Shown: positions 49,271 to 59,610, numbered from the stretch's first letter. The stretch is DNA of 64,000 nucleotides from Pantoea sp. Ap-967 (GCF_011752565.1 NZ_VWXK01000011.1:62001-126000); one strand, 5' to 3'. Numbers and translations are program-made. The notes: a model not told the origin generated them from the sequence alone.

Positions 49271-49288
49271 TCCTGGCGCTGCCTGCCC

Positions 49289-50257
49289 ATGGGTGAGTTC
49301 GAGCTGATCAACCATTACTTCGCCGCCGCGCCCTGTGCGCAAGGCGGTGAGGGCGTGGCCCTGGGCATTGGCGACGACTGCGCCCTGCTGGACCTTCCAC
49401 CCGGTGAACAACTGGCGGTGTCGACCGACACCCTGGTCGCCGGCGTGCATTTCCCCTCCGTGTGCGACCCGCTCCTGCTGGGCCAGCGCTCGTTGGCCGT
49501 GGCGGCCAGCGACCTGGCGGCCATGGGCGCGACCGCCATCGGCTTCACCCTCGCCCTGACCCTGCCCGACGTCGGCCCTGACTGGCTGGCAGCCTATGCC
49601 GACGGCCTCAGCCGCATGGCCCACCGTTGCCGCATGAGCCTGATCGGCGGCGACACCACCCGTGGCCCGTTGAGCATCACCGTGACCGTGTTCGGCCGGG
49701 TGCCGGTTGGCCAGGCGCTGCGCCGCAGCGGTGCGCGCCCCGGTGACCTGCTGTGCGTTGGTGGCTCGCTGGGCAGGGCGGCGGGGGCCTTGCCGCTGGT
49801 GCTGGGCGAGCGTGAAGCACCGGCCGAGCAGGCCGAAGCGTTGCTGAACCAGTATTGGTCGCCGATGCCCCAGCTCACCCTCGGCCAACTGCTGCGTGGC
49901 AAGGCCACGGCGGCGCTGGACATCTCCGATGGCCTGCTCGCCGACTGCGGGCATATCGCCAAGGCATCGGCGGTAGCGCTGGAGGTGAACCTGGTGCAGG
50001 TGCCAGTGTCTCCTGCTCTGGAGGCATTCCTCGGGCTGCACGCGGCCCGCCAGGCAGCGCTCACCGGCGGTGACGACTACGTGCTGGCCTTCACCCTGCC
50101 GCCTGCGGCGCTAGCCTCGCTGACGGGCCTAGGCGTGGTCGAGGTGCACGTCATCGGCCGTGTGCTCGAAGGCCAGGGCGTGACCCTGCGCGATGCCCAG
50201 GGCCAGGACATCACCCCCGCCCAGCGGGGTTATCAACATTTTAGGGAGACACCGTGA
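49289..50257 (+). CDS. thiL: thiamine-monophosphate kinase ThiL
   Basis: 322 residues. MGEFELINHYF start, GIGDDCALLD metal site, AVSTDTLVAGVHFP and AALDISDGLLADCGHIAKAS match the ThiL/PurM fold. Phosphorylates thiamine phosphate to thiamine diphosphate. Overlaps pgpA by 4 bp. Confidence 0.95.
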   Translation: MGEFELINHYFAAAPCAQGGEGVALGIGDDCALLDLPPGEQLAVSTDTLVAGVHFPSVCDPLLLGQRSLAVAASDLAAMGATAIGFTLALTLPDVGPDWLAAYADGLSRMAHRCRMSLIGGDTTRGPLSITVTVFGRVPVGQALRRSGARPGDLLCVGGSLGRAAGALPLVLGEREAPAEQAEALLNQYWSPMPQLTLGQLLRGKATAALDISDGLLADCGHIAKASAVALEVNLVQVPVSPALEAFLGLHAARQAALTGGDDYVLAFTLPPAALASLTGLGVVEVHVIGRVLEGQGVTLRDAQGQDITPAQRGYQHFRETP

Positions 50258-50757
50258 CCGACCACCCGAACCAGGTGCCTGCGGAGTTCGTTCCGCCATC
50301 GGTCTGGCGCAACCCGTGGCACTTCATCGCCTTTGGCTTCGGCTCCGGCACCCTGCCCAAGGCCCCCGGCACCTGGGGCTCGATGGTGGCGATTCCGTTC
50401 ATCCCGCTGTGGCAGATGCTGCCAGACTGGGGCTACTGGTTGCTGCTGGGCGTCATGATGCTGTTCGGCTTCTGGCTGTGCGGCAAGGTCGCCAACGACT
50501 TGCGCGTGCACGATCATGAAGGCATTGTCTGGGATGAGATGGTGGGCATGTGGATCACCCTTTGGCTGGTGCCGGAAGGGTGGCAGTGGATCCTTGCCGG
50601 GTTCCTGATGTTCCGTTTCTTCGACATCCTCAAGCCATGGCCGATTCGCTGGATCGACCGGCATGTGCATGGCGGTGTCGGGATCATGCTCGACGATATC
50701 CTGGCCGGTGTGTTCGCCTGGCTGGGCATGCAGCTGCTGGTGTGGGCGGTGGGCTGA
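50254..50757 (+). CDS. pgpA: phosphatidylglycerophosphatase A
   Basis: 167 residues from GTG 50254. Conserved GFGSGTLPKAPGTWGSMVAI and VWDEMVGMWITL, with about four membrane helices. Dephosphorylates PGP to phosphatidylglycerol in the inner membrane. The thiL-pgpA order is typical. Confidence 0.94.
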   Translation: MTDHPNQVPAEFVPPSVWRNPWHFIAFGFGSGTLPKAPGTWGSMVAIPFIPLWQMLPDWGYWLLLGVMMLFGFWLCGKVANDLRVHDHEGIVWDEMVGMWITLWLVPEGWQWILAGFLMFRFFDILKPWPIRWIDRHVHGGVGIMLDDILAGVFAWLGMQLLVWAVG

Positions 50758-50773
50758 AACAAGGAGTGCTTCG

Positions 50774-51517
50774 ATGGCCATAAGGACTGTGCTGCTGGCA
50801 ATGATGCTGGGCCTTGCCCCCTGGGCAGGGGCGGCCGACGCTGTTCCGAAGCAGGTCCACCTGGTCAGCGAAGAGTGGATCGACTACACCAACGCCGACG
50901 GCACCGGGGTGGCCTGGGACGTGCTGCGCAAGGTATTCGAGCCGGCCGGGGTCAAGGTGATGACCCAGAGCGCGCCGTACAGCCGCGCGGTCGGGCTGGT
51001 CAAGCGCGGCGAGGCCGATGCCTGGGTGGGCTCGTACAAGGACGAGAACGACGACAACCTGTACCCGCGCTGGCACTTCGACATGGACCACATCTACGCC
51101 CTGGGGCTTGCCAGCAAGCCGGTGCCGACCCTGGACACCGTGGGCCAGTTCCGCCTGGCCTGGGTGCGTGGCTACGACTACGCCAGCTACCTGCCCAACG
51201 CGCACAACTTCCGCGAAATCCAGCGCCGTGAAGGTATCCTGCCAATGCTTGAGCATGAGCGGGTGGACTTCTACATCGACGCCCAGACCGAGGTCGACTA
51301 CGTGCTCGGCCAAGCACCCCAGCCACAGCGTTTTCGCCGTACCCACGTGGCCGAGTTGCCGCTGTACCTGGCGTTTTCCCGCAACGACCAGGGCAAAGCC
51401 CTGCGCGACCTGTTCGACAAGCGCATGGCCGAGCTGGTGCACAGCGGCGAATTGAAGCCGATTTTCGAGCACTGGAAGCAGCCGTATCCGTTCACTGCCG
51501 ACAGCAAGCCGCAATAA
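50774..51517 (+). CDS. periplasmic solute-binding protein, family 3-like
   Basis: 247 residues from ATG 50774 (AAGGAG upstream). Signal peptide (cleaved after about AGAA), then an SBP_bac_3-like fold (EEWIDYTNADGTGVAWDVLR, SRAVGLVKRGEADAWVGSYK, RVDFYIDAQTEVDYVL). No permease or ATPase genes adjoin it, so it may be an orphan receptor. Ligand unknown. A REP pair follows. Confidence 0.83.
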   Translation: MAIRTVLLAMMLGLAPWAGAADAVPKQVHLVSEEWIDYTNADGTGVAWDVLRKVFEPAGVKVMTQSAPYSRAVGLVKRGEADAWVGSYKDENDDNLYPRWHFDMDHIYALGLASKPVPTLDTVGQFRLAWVRGYDYASYLPNAHNFREIQRREGILPMLEHERVDFYIDAQTEVDYVLGQAPQPQRFRRTHVAELPLYLAFSRNDQGKALRDLFDKRMAELVHSGELKPIFEHWKQPYPFTADSKPQ

Positions 51518-51547
51518 CACCAAGGGTTTATGGCCTGGAGCGGCCTT

Positions 51548-51632
51548 TGTGGGAGCGGGCTTGCCCGCGAAGAAAGCGACGCGGTGCCTGGCACGGGCTT
51601 CGCCCGTGTTCGCGGGCAAGCCCGCTCCCACA
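51548..51632. repeat. inverted REP pair
   Basis: TGTGGGAGCGGGCTTGCCCG faces its inverse complement across about 38 bp. Confidence 0.85.
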
Positions 51633-51780
51633 GGGATCGCGCCTATTTCAAACGCTGTGCAAGTAAAGATAAGCATCGAACTTTTCGATCTTACCCCTCG
51701 GTATTCAGCCTGCGCACAGTCGCCAACCTGCTGATACAATCGGCTCACGAGAATTTTCCTACTTGCACCAGGAGCACAAC

Positions 51781-52398
51781 GTGCCCGTCGTCTTTGTCGC
51801 CGCCTCAAAACTCCCGACTCCCTTTGCGATCTTCACCATGCATGGCTTCCTCGATGAAGCCACCGGCCGCGAGCACGTGGTGCTCAGCCTGGGTGATATT
51901 GCCGACGGCGAGCCGGTGCTGGGGCGCCTGCACTCCGAGTGCCTGACCGGCGATGCCTTGTTCAGCCAGCGTTGCGACTGCGGTTCGCAACTTGAAGCCG
52001 CCCTGCAGGCCATCGCCCGCGAAGGCCGTGGCGTGCTGCTGTACCTGCGCCAGGAAGGCCGTGGCATTGGCCTGTTGAACAAAATCCGCGCCTACGAACT
52101 GCAGGATGGTGGTGCCGACACCGTCGAGGCCAACGAGCGCCTGGGCTTTGCCGCCGACCAGCGCGACTACGCCATGTGCCTGCCGATGCTGGAGCACCTG
52201 GACGTGAAATCGCTGCGCCTGATGACCAACAACCCGCGCAAGGTCAAGGCCCTGACCGACATGAACATTAAGGTTGCCGAGCGCGTGCCGCTGCACACCG
52301 GCCACAACCCGCACAACCGTTATTACCTGGCGACCAAGGCCGGCAAGCTTGGCCACATGCTGGGTAACGAACACCAGGGCGAGGTGCCCCAGGCGTGA
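51781..52398 (+). CDS. ribA: GTP cyclohydrolase II
   Basis: 205 residues from GTG 51781, seven bases after CAGGAG; a TTG at 51763 is less likely. The zinc site is intact: C54 in HSECLTGD, C65 and C67 in [22 protein letters not shown] is the GTP site. First committed step of riboflavin synthesis, and the only cyclohydrolase II in the window with a complete active site. Confidence 0.96.
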   Translation: MPVVFVAASKLPTPFAIFTMHGFLDEATGREHVVLSLGDIADGEPVLGRLHSECLTGDALFSQRCDCGSQLEAALQAIAREGRGVLLYLRQEGRGIGLLNKIRAYELQDGGADTVEANERLGFAADQRDYAMCLPMLEHLDVKSLRLMTNNPRKVKALTDMNIKVAERVPLHTGHNPHNRYYLATKAGKLGHMLGNEHQGEVPQA

Positions 52399-52814
52399 CA
52401 CGCGCCGAGGTGAAGCGGCGCCTGGCGCTGGCCTGGTGGCAATACCTGGCGGTTGGCCTGGTGCCGCTGCCGGTGATGGCCTGGGCCTTCGGTGGGGGTG
52501 ATGCACTGATCCCGGTGCTGGCCATGCCGCTGTTCATCGCCGGTGCTGCCACCATGTTCCTCAGCCTGCCGCGCTTCGGTGCCTACAAACGTGCCCTGAT
52601 CGCCACCTCGAACGTGCTGGGTACGGCTGAAGAGCCGGCCGCCTGGCTCACCCTGGCGCGGGTGCGGCGCATGGCCATGCTGTATGCCTGCTTCCCCGCC
52701 TGGGTGGCAGCGTTGTCGGTGCTGGTGGGCCTGGAGGCGGTTGCGCAGATCCTTCTGGCGCTGTCCACTGCCGTGCTGCTCTACCTCTACCGCATTCCCC
52801 GCCAGCTCAGCTGA
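52395..52814 (+). CDS. small membrane protein, unknown
   Basis: 139 residues from GTG 52395, overlapping ribA by 4 bp and btuF-like by 1 bp. Four hydrophobic helices in two pairs ([38 protein letters not shown], and two near the C-terminus). Inner-membrane; no family recognised. Coupling suggests shared transcription with ribA and the cobalamin-binding protein. Confidence 0.7.
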   Translation: MTRAEVKRRLALAWWQYLAVGLVPLPVMAWAFGGGDALIPVLAMPLFIAGAATMFLSLPRFGAYKRALIATSNVLGTAEEPAAWLTLARVRRMAMLYACFPAWVAALSVLVGLEAVAQILLALSTAVLLYLYRIPRQLS

Positions 52815-53635
52815 TGCGCTGGCTGCTTGGCCTGCTGGCGCTGCTGGCGCTGCTGGCCTGCACCGCGCAGGCTGGTGAACCGTTGCGGGTGGTCAGCCTG
52901 GCGCCGTCCATGAGCGAAATCATGCTGGAGCTGCAGGCCGATGACCTGTTGGTAGGCATACTCGACGGCGGCGAACGCCCAGCAGCCCTGCGCGGCCTGC
53001 CGTCGGTCGGGCGCCAGGGGCAGCTCGACATGGAACGCCTGCTCAGCCTGCGGCCTGACCTGCTGCTGTTGTGGCCCGGCAGTGTCGCCCCGGCCCAGCG
53101 CGACCAGCTCAAGCGCCTGGGTATCGCCACCTACAGCGCCGAACCCCACGACCTGAACCAGTTGCTCGAACAGATCGAAGCGCTTGCCGTGCAGGTTGGC
53201 CGTGGCGAGCGGGGCCGCGAGTATGTGCAGGGGCTGCGCGAGCGCCTGCAGCAGCTGCGCCAGCTGTACCGCCGTGACAAGCCGCTGCGGGTGTTCTACC
53301 AGGTGTGGGACCGGCCCTTGTATACCCTGGGTGGGCAGCAGGTGGTCAGCGATGCGCTGACGGTGTGCGGGGCGCAGAATATCTTCGCCGACCAGCGCCT
53401 GCCGGCGCCGCAAGTGAGCGTGGAGTCGGTGCTGCTGCGCGACCCCCAGGTGATTCTGGCTGGGGACCCGGCGCAGCTTGCCAGTTGGCAGGCCTGGCCG
53501 CGGCTCACGGCCGTGGCCCGCAATGGCCTGCTGGTGGTGCCAGACAAAGGCCTGGAGCGGCCCAGCGGGCAGATGATCGAAGCCACCGCGCGCCTGTGCG
53601 CGCTGCTGGCGGCTAAAGTGCCGGCGTCCAGGTGA
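52814..53635 (+). CDS. periplasmic cobalamin-binding protein, BtuF-like
   Basis: 273 residues. Signal peptide, then the helical-backbone class III binding-protein fold: RVVSLAPSMSEIMLELQADD, LVGILDGGERP, SLRPDLLLLWPGSVAP and VFYQVWDRPLYTLGG, the W-D-R-P-L-Y motif of BtuF-like proteins. Delivers vitamin B12 to an ABC importer not present here. Converges with btuB; coding ends overlap by 23 bp. Confidence 0.88.
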   Translation: MRWLLGLLALLALLACTAQAGEPLRVVSLAPSMSEIMLELQADDLLVGILDGGERPAALRGLPSVGRQGQLDMERLLSLRPDLLLLWPGSVAPAQRDQLKRLGIATYSAEPHDLNQLLEQIEALAVQVGRGERGREYVQGLRERLQQLRQLYRRDKPLRVFYQVWDRPLYTLGGQQVVSDALTVCGAQNIFADQRLPAPQVSVESVLLRDPQVILAGDPAQLASWQAWPRLTAVARNGLLVVPDKGLERPSGQMIEATARLCALLAAKVPASR

Positions 53636-55484
53636 CGCTGAACAAGGCCGTGCGGCCTTCTTCGCGGTAGCCGTAGCCGCTCCCCTCATAACTGTACAGC
53701 GCCCGGCTGTAAGCCTTGTCCAGCAGGTTGTCCAGTTTCACTTCCAGCTTCACTTCGTCGGTTGCCATCCACCCGGCACGCAGGCCGAGCAAGCCGTAGC
53801 CGCCCAGGCGGTTGCGGTTGGCTTCATCGTCGTAGCTGGCGCTGACGGCCTGCCAGCTGGCGCCCAGGTTGAAGCGCGCGAGCTGGCGGTCCACATCCAG
53901 GCTCAGGGTGCGCCGGGCACGGCGGGCGAGGGTATGGCCGCTGTCGCGGTCGCGCGGGTCGGTCAGTGCCAGGCCCAGCTGGCTGTGCCACTCGCCCCAG
54001 CGCTGATCCAGCGCCAGCTCTAGGCCATTGATGCGGGCGGCGGCGACGTTTCGCGGGATCGAGCCCTCGCCGAAGATGATCGCGTCACGCAGGTCGGTAC
54101 GGTACAGCGAGGCTTCCAGGCGGCTGTCACGGGTCAGCTGGCTGCGCCACTGCAGCTCGTAGCTTTTCGAGCGTTCGGGCTTGAGGCCCGGGTTGCTGAA
54201 ATCCGGGTAGTACAAGTCATTGAAGGTCGGCGCACGGAACCCTTCGCTGTAGGACAGCAGCACGTCGTTGTGCGGGTTCAGCGGCACGCTCAGGCTGCCG
54301 CTCCAGGTGGTCTGGCCACCGAACTGCTGGTTCTGGTCACGGCGTACGCCCAACTCGGTGGAGAATGCCTCGCCGCTGTAGCGGTGCTGGATGAACGCGG
54401 CGCGGTTCCAGCGGCTGTCCTGGCTGAAGTCGGTGCTGCCGTGCACGCGGTCCTGGTACCAGTCGCCGCCGACCAACAGGTTGTGCCGCTCGCCCAGGGC
54501 CAGGTCGTTCTGCCAGGTGAGCTGGTCACGGTAGGTGTTGAACACGAAGCGCTCGTCGCTGAGCGTGTCGCGCTTGTCGTCGCGGTTTTCGCTGTGGCCC
54601 AGTTCCAGGCGCGAGTGCCACTGGTCGGTGAGCTGGGCGTCCAGGTAGCTGCCCAGGCTGCTGACGTTGAAATCGGTGTAGGGCTTCTGCCCGACGCTTT
54701 CGAAGCTCACCGGGTCGAAGCGGCCGAACGGGTTGTCGTATTCGCTGCGGCCCTGGCTGTCGAGCAGGTTCAGGCCGGCCTCGAAGCGTTCGCTGAAGGT
54801 ATGGCTCAGGCTCAGGTTGAACGAGCGGTTGCGGTAGGCGTCATGGTCGCCATCGCTGGCGAACGACGGGCCGGTCGAGTCGATGCCGGCGGTTTCGTCC
54901 AGGCTGGCGCCAAGGTTGAAGCGGGTGGCGGCATCGCCGCCAGACAGCCCCAGGCTGCGCTGGAACGTCTGGTTGCTGCCGGCGGCCAGGCGCAGGCGCG
55001 GTTGCAGCCCGGGGCCGCTGCTGCGGCGGGTGAAGATCTGGATCACCCCGCCGATGGCATCGCTGCCGTACACCGCCGAGCGCGAGCCGCGCAGCACTTC
55101 GACGCGCTCGATCTGGTCGATGTCGAGAAACTGCAGGCCGCTGTCGCCGGAGGTGGCATTGGCGATGCGCACGCCGTCGACCAGCACCAGGCTCTGGGCG
55201 GCCTTGGTGCCGCGGATGAAGATGCCCGGCAGGCTGCCGCGCCCGCCCGTTGGCGCCACTTGCACGCCCGGCACGCGGGTGAGCAGGTCGGTGACACTGC
55301 TCGGTTGCAGGCGGTCGATGTCGGCGCGGGTGAAAACGGTGTTGGCGGCACTGGTGGCGGTGCGCGATTCGACCTGGCGGTTGGCGCTGATCAGGGTGTC
55401 GGGGAGCTTGAGGGCGTCGTCGCGTTCAGCGGCCAGCAAGGGCAGGGGGAGGCACAGCAGCGGGGCAAAGGTCAGAATTTTCAT
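53613..55484 (-). CDS. btuB: TonB-dependent vitamin B12 receptor BtuB
   Basis: 623 residues. Signal peptide, TonB box region (DALKLPDTLISANRQ), plug domain (NTVFTRADIDRLQPSSVTDL, VLRGSRSAVYGSDAIGGVIQ) and a 22-strand barrel ending FSVTWTPAL. Imports cobalamin across the outer membrane. The leader to the next gene is only 94 bp and mostly REP sequence, so no standard cobalamin riboswitch fits upstream. Confidence 0.9.
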   Translation of the reverse strand: MKILTFAPLLCLPLPLLAAERDDALKLPDTLISANRQVESRTATSAANTVFTRADIDRLQPSSVTDLLTRVPGVQVAPTGGRGSLPGIFIRGTKAAQSLVLVDGVRIANATSGDSGLQFLDIDQIERVEVLRGSRSAVYGSDAIGGVIQIFTRRSSGPGLQPRLRLAAGSNQTFQRSLGLSGGDAATRFNLGASLDETAGIDSTGPSFASDGDHDAYRNRSFNLSLSHTFSERFEAGLNLLDSQGRSEYDNPFGRFDPVSFESVGQKPYTDFNVSSLGSYLDAQLTDQWHSRLELGHSENRDDKRDTLSDERFVFNTYRDQLTWQNDLALGERHNLLVGGDWYQDRVHGSTDFSQDSRWNRAAFIQHRYSGEAFSTELGVRRDQNQQFGGQTTWSGSLSVPLNPHNDVLLSYSEGFRAPTFNDLYYPDFSNPGLKPERSKSYELQWRSQLTRDSRLEASLYRTDLRDAIIFGEGSIPRNVAAARINGLELALDQRWGEWHSQLGLALTDPRDRDSGHTLARRARRTLSLDVDRQLARFNLGASWQAVSASYDDEANRNRLGGYGLLGLRAGWMATDEVKLEVKLDNLLDKAYSRALYSYEGSGYGYREEGRTALFSVTWTPAL

Positions 55485-55500
55485 GGGCAGTACACTAGCA

Positions 55501-55573
55501 TTCGCGGGGCAAGCCCGCTCCTACAGATGTGTCATCGACCATTTGTGTGTAGGAGCGGGCTTGCCCCGCGAAA
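55501..55573. repeat. inverted REP pair
   Basis: TTCGCGGGGCAAGCCCGCTC and its inverse complement fill the dxs-btuB gap. Confidence 0.85.
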
Positions 55574-55578
55574 GGGCC

Positions 55579-57474
55579 CTAGAGCCCAAGCTTGGCCATG
55601 CGAGCTTTAACAGCCGCTTCGATGCCAGCCGCATCCAGCCCACATTCGGCCAGCATCTGCGCAGGCTTGGCATGCTCGACATAGATATCCGGCAACCCCA
55701 GGTGCAGCAGCGGCTTGACCACGGCCTCGTTGGCCAGGAACTCGCCGACGGCAGCGCCAGCGCCGCCCATGATGGCGTTTTCCTCGATGGTCACCAGCAG
55801 TTCATGCTTGGCGGCCAGCTCCAGCACCAGGGCCTCGTCCAGCGGCTTGACGAAGCGCATGTCGACCACTGTGGCGTTGATCTGCTCGGCCACCTGCAGG
55901 GCTTCGGCCAGCTGCACGCCAAACACCAGCAGGGCAACCTTTTCGCCCTGGCGGCGAACCACGCCCTTGCCGATTTCCAGCGGTTCGAGGTCGCTGCTGA
56001 TCGGTGCGTTCGGGCCGGTGCCACGCGGGTAGCGCACGGCGGCCGGGCCGTTGTAGAGGTGGCCGGTGCTGAGCATCTTGCGCAGCTCGTTTTCGTCGCT
56101 TGGGGTCATCACCAGCATGCCGGGGATGCAACGCAGGTACGACAGGTCGTAGCTGCCCGCGTGGGTCGGGCCGTCTTCGCCCACCAGGCCTGCGCGGTCG
56201 ATGGCGAACAGCACATCGAGGTTCTGCACGGCCACGTCGTGAATCAGCTGGTCGTAGGCGCGCTGCAGGAAGGTGGAGTAGATCGCCACCACCGGCTTGC
56301 TGCCTTCGCAGGCCATGCCGGCGGCCAGGGTAACCGCGTGCTGCTCGGCAATCGCCACGTCGAAGTAGCGCTGCGGGTAGCGTTCGCTGAAGGCCACCAG
56401 GTCGGAGCCTTCCTTCATGGCCGGGGTAATGCCCACCAGGCGCTTGTCGGCGGCGGCCATGTCGCACAGCCACTGGCCGAACACCGCGGAATACTTGGGC
56501 CCGCTGGCCTTCTTCGGCGCCGCCGGCTTGTCGGCCGGTTCAAGCTTGGTGATGGCGTGGTAGCCGATGGGGTCGACCTCGGCCGGGGCGAAGCCCTTGC
56601 CCTTCTTGGTCACCACATGCAGGAACTGCGGGCCCTTGAGGTCGCGCATGTTGCGCAGGGTGGCGATCATGGTCGGCAGGTCGTGGCCGTCGATAGGGCC
56701 GATGTAGTTCCAGCCCAGCTCTTCGAACAAGGTGCCGGGCACCAGCATGCCCTTGGCGTATTCCTCGGTGCGGCGGGCAATTTCCCAGGCCCCGGGCAGG
56801 CGCGACAGCACTTTCTTGCTGCCTTCGCGCATGCTGGCGTAGGTGCGGCTGGAGAGGATCTTGGCCAGGTAGTTGGACAGGCCACCGACATTGCGCGAAA
56901 TCGACATGTCGTTGTCGTTGAGGATCACCAGCATGTCGGCGTTGACTTCCTGGGCGTGGTTCAACGCCTCGAAGGCCATGCCGGCGGTGAGCGCACCGTC
57001 ACCGATCACCGCGATCGACTTGCGCGCGCTGTTTTGCAGGCGGGCGGCGATGGCCATGCCCAGGGCGGCGCTGATCGAGGTGCTGGAGTGGCCGACGCCA
57101 AAGGTGTCGTACTCGCTTTCGCTGCGCCGCGGGAAGGCGGCGATGCCGTCCTTCTGGCGCAGGCTGAGCATGCGGTTGCGCCGGCCGGTGAGGATCTTGT
57201 GCGGGTAGGCCTGGTGGCCGACGTCCCACACCAACCGGTCGTCCGGGGTGTCGAAGACGTAGTGCAGGGCGATCGTCAGCTCGATGACACCCAGGCCGGC
57301 ACCGAAATGCCCACCGGTCTGGCCAACGGTGTAGAGCAATTCCTGGCGCAACTCGTCGGCCAGGGTCTCCAGGTCGGCTTCGGCCAGCCGGCGCAGGCCG
57401 GCAGGCGTGTCAGCGCGGTCGAGCAACGGCGTGACCGGGCGTTCGCGGGGGATCTCTTGAAACGTCGTGGGCAT
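55579..57474 (-). CDS. dxs: 1-deoxy-D-xylulose-5-phosphate synthase
   Basis: 631 residues from ATG 57474. Thiamine-diphosphate enzyme: [54 protein letters not shown] with the following Asn, and transketolase-like [20 protein letters not shown]. First step of the MEP isoprenoid pathway. Downstream of ispA and xseB in the common order, but separated from ispA by a REP pair. Confidence 0.97.
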   Translation of the reverse strand: MPTTFQEIPRERPVTPLLDRADTPAGLRRLAEADLETLADELRQELLYTVGQTGGHFGAGLGVIELTIALHYVFDTPDDRLVWDVGHQAYPHKILTGRRNRMLSLRQKDGIAAFPRRSESEYDTFGVGHSSTSISAALGMAIAARLQNSARKSIAVIGDGALTAGMAFEALNHAQEVNADMLVILNDNDMSISRNVGGLSNYLAKILSSRTYASMREGSKKVLSRLPGAWEIARRTEEYAKGMLVPGTLFEELGWNYIGPIDGHDLPTMIATLRNMRDLKGPQFLHVVTKKGKGFAPAEVDPIGYHAITKLEPADKPAAPKKASGPKYSAVFGQWLCDMAAADKRLVGITPAMKEGSDLVAFSERYPQRYFDVAIAEQHAVTLAAGMACEGSKPVVAIYSTFLQRAYDQLIHDVAVQNLDVLFAIDRAGLVGEDGPTHAGSYDLSYLRCIPGMLVMTPSDENELRKMLSTGHLYNGPAAVRYPRGTGPNAPISSDLEPLEIGKGVVRRQGEKVALLVFGVQLAEALQVAEQINATVVDMRFVKPLDEALVLELAAKHELLVTIEENAIMGGAGAAVGEFLANEAVVKPLLHLGLPDIYVEHAKPAQMLAECGLDAAGIEAAVKARMAKLGL

Positions 57475-57554
57475 CAGGCGAGTCGTTATAGGTGTGTGAA
57501 GACGCGGCAGTTTACCCCATTGTGGGAAATACTGCCCATTCATGCGGGTGCTAC

Positions 57555-57655
57555 TGGGGCTGCTGTGCAGCCCTCCGCGGGCAAGCCCGCTCCCATAGGA
57601 GATCACCTATCCCTGCAGGAGCGGGCTTGCCCGCGAAGGGCCGCAAAGCGGCCCC
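57555..57655. repeat. REP cluster
   Basis: Inverted CGCGGGCAAGCCCGCTCC and GGAGCGGGCTTGCCCGCG copies with extra GGGGCTGC-type arms, in the 187-bp gap between dxs and ispA. Confidence 0.8.
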
Positions 57656-57661
57656 GATCAA

Positions 57662-58549
57662 TCAATGGCGGCGTTCGACGATGTAACGCGCCAGCGCCCG
57701 CAGCGGCTCGGCCTTTTCACCGAACCCTTCCAGTGCGACCAGCGCCTGGTCGCGCAGTTCGGTTGCATAGGCCTTGGCGGCGTCCAGCCCCAGCAACGCC
57801 GGGTAGGTCGGTTTGTCACGGGCGATGTCCGCGCCCTGGCGCTTGCCCAGGGTGGCGGTATCGCTTTCCACGTCAAGAATGTCGTCCTGCACCTGGAACG
57901 CCAGGCCGATGGCCTGTGCATACACCTGCAGGGCATCCAGCTGCGCCGGCTCGGCGCGGCCGCTGGCCAGGGCGCCGAGGCGCACGCTGGCTTCGATCAG
58001 GGCGCCGGTCTTGTGCCGGTGCATGTATTCCAGGGCCTGTTGGTCGAGCTTCATGCCTACCGAGCCGAGGTCGATGGCCTGGCCGCCGACCATGCCCGCC
58101 GGGCCTGCAGCCTTGGCCAGGGCCTGGACCATGGCCAGGCGGATGCTGTCGGGCTGCGTGCTCAGGCGCGGGTCGAGCAGGGCGCTGAAGGCCAGGCTCT
58201 GCAGGCCGTCACCGGCCAGGATCGCGCAGGCTTCGTCAAACGCCTTGTGGGTGGTTGGCTGGCCGCGGCGCAGGTCGTCGTCGTCCATCGCCGGCAGGTC
58301 GTCGTGCACCAGCGAGTAGGCGTGGATCAGCTCCACCGCGCAAGCGGCGCCGTTGGCCTGTTCGGCCGGCGCACCCAGGGCTTCGCAGGCGGCGTAGGCG
58401 AGCAGCGGGCGCACCCGCTTGCCGCCGTTCATCACGCTGTAGCGCATGGCCGCGTAGAGCCGTTCCAGCTCTTTGGACGGGGCGACGAACAGCGGGTCGA
58501 GGGCTGCGTCGACGCGCGCCTGGCAGCTGGCCTGGTACTCGCCGATCAT
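57662..58549 (-). CDS. ispA: (2E,6E)-farnesyl diphosphate synthase
   Basis: 295 residues. Both Asp-rich motifs are visible: [17 protein letters not shown] and [13 protein letters not shown]. Builds farnesyl diphosphate from IPP and DMAPP. Start overlaps the xseB stop (ATGA). Confidence 0.96.
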   Translation of the reverse strand: MIGEYQASCQARVDAALDPLFVAPSKELERLYAAMRYSVMNGGKRVRPLLAYAACEALGAPAEQANGAACAVELIHAYSLVHDDLPAMDDDDLRRGQPTTHKAFDEACAILAGDGLQSLAFSALLDPRLSTQPDSIRLAMVQALAKAAGPAGMVGGQAIDLGSVGMKLDQQALEYMHRHKTGALIEASVRLGALASGRAEPAQLDALQVYAQAIGLAFQVQDDILDVESDTATLGKRQGADIARDKPTYPALLGLDAAKAYATELRDQALVALEGFGEKAEPLRALARYIVERRH

Positions 58550-58788
58550 GCTTCGGGCTCCGCGTCGAACGGCTGGGCAGCCAGCTCGCCGTCACGCTCC
58601 AGCAGGATTTGCACTTTCTGCTCGGCCTGGGCCAGGGCGCCCTGGCAATCGCGGGTCAAGGCGATGCCTTGCTCGAAGGCGGCCAGCGAGTCTTCCAGCG
58701 ACAGTTCGCCGTTCTCCAGGCGTTCGACCAGGGCTTGCAGGTCGGCGAGGGATTGTTCGAAATCGAGGGAGGCTTTTTTGCGGGCCAT
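58546..58788 (-). CDS. xseB: exodeoxyribonuclease VII small subunit
   Basis: 80 residues, the normal size. [20 protein letters not shown] and [20 protein letters not shown] are the conserved helices. Partner of XseA (not in window) in single-strand DNA degradation. Confidence 0.95.
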   Translation of the reverse strand: MARKKASLDFEQSLADLQALVERLENGELSLEDSLAAFEQGIALTRDCQGALAQAEQKVQILLERDGELAAQPFDAEPEA

Positions 58789-58904
58789 GGCGACAGTCTC
58801 GGTGGCGGGTCGGAACGGCGCGACGTTAGCAGAGCGGGGCTAGGGGAGCAAACTTCCGCTGGATTTGCCGGCCCATTCGCGGGCTGCCTGACGTGCGCGC
58901 GCCC

Positions 58905-58949
58905 CGGTAGGAGCGAGCGCAGCTCGCGATTGGGCCGCAAAGCGGCCCC
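58905..58949. repeat. REP-like element (TAGGAGCGAGC type)
   Basis: CGGTAGGAGCGAGCGCAGCT followed by the hairpin GGGCCGC/GCGGCCC, which may also terminate the convergent neighbourhood. Confidence 0.65.
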
Positions 58950-58959
58950 ATACGCTCAA

Positions 58960-59610
58960 TCAGGCCGGCTCGGCCTCCAACGCCACCATGGCCTCACGGC
59001 ACCGCGCCAACTCTTCGATGGTCAGCACCGGCAGGTTGTACTGCCGTGCATACACCGCCACCTGCTCACCACGGGCCATGCTGCCATCGGGGTTCATCAG
59101 CTCGCACAGCACCGCCGCCGGGCGCAACCCGGCCAGCCGCGCCAGGTCCACCGAGCCTTCGGTGTGCCCACGGCGGGCCAGCACACCACCGTCGCGCGCA
59201 CGCAGCGGGAACACATGGCCTGGGCTGACGATATGGCGTTGCTCGGCGGTGGAACGCAGCGCCGCCTCGATGGTGGTGATGCGGTCCTGGGCCGAAACCC
59301 CGGTGCTCACGCCTTCGGCCGCTTCGATGGTGACGGTGAAGCCGGTGCCATGGCGGGCCTGATTGTTCTGCACCATTGGCGCCAGTTGCAGGGCGTCGAC
59401 GGTGGCCTCGTCCAGGCACAGGCAGACGATGCCGCTGCAGTCGCGGATCATCATGGCCATGGTGTCCAGCGACAGGTTCTGGGCGGCGGCCACGATGTCG
59501 GCTTCGTCCTCGCGGTCGTCATCGTCGAGCAGCAGCACGGGGCGGCCGGCCTGGAAGGCGGCAATGGCGGCGGATACGTTGGGGAATTGTTTGTGCAGCA
59601 AAGGGGACAT
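58960..59610 (-). CDS. ribB: 3,4-dihydroxy-2-butanone-4-phosphate synthase RibB
   Basis: 216 residues from ATG 59610 with GAGGAG upstream. DHBP synthase motifs: LLLDDDDREDEADIVAAAQ, ATVDALQLAPM and GHTEGSVDLARLAGL. Stand-alone copy under FMN riboswitch control, additional to the RibBA of the main operon. The open frame upstream of the ATG is riboswitch sequence, not coding. Confidence 0.93.
   Translation of the reverse strand: MSPLLHKQFPNVSAAIAAFQAGRPVLLLDDDDREDEADIVAAAQNLSLDTMAMMIRDCSGIVCLCLDEATVDALQLAPMVQNNQARHGTGFTVTIEAAEGVSTGVSAQDRITTIEAALRSTAEQRHIVSPGHVFPLRARDGGVLARRGHTEGSVDLARLAGLRPAAVLCELMNPDGSMARGEQVAVYARQYNLPVLTIEELARCREAMVALEAEPA

Noticed and set aside
54883-58188. A 1101-codon plus-strand open frame opposite btuB, dxs and ispA
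   Set aside because: It is antisense to three well-supported genes, crosses REP elements and shows no domain.
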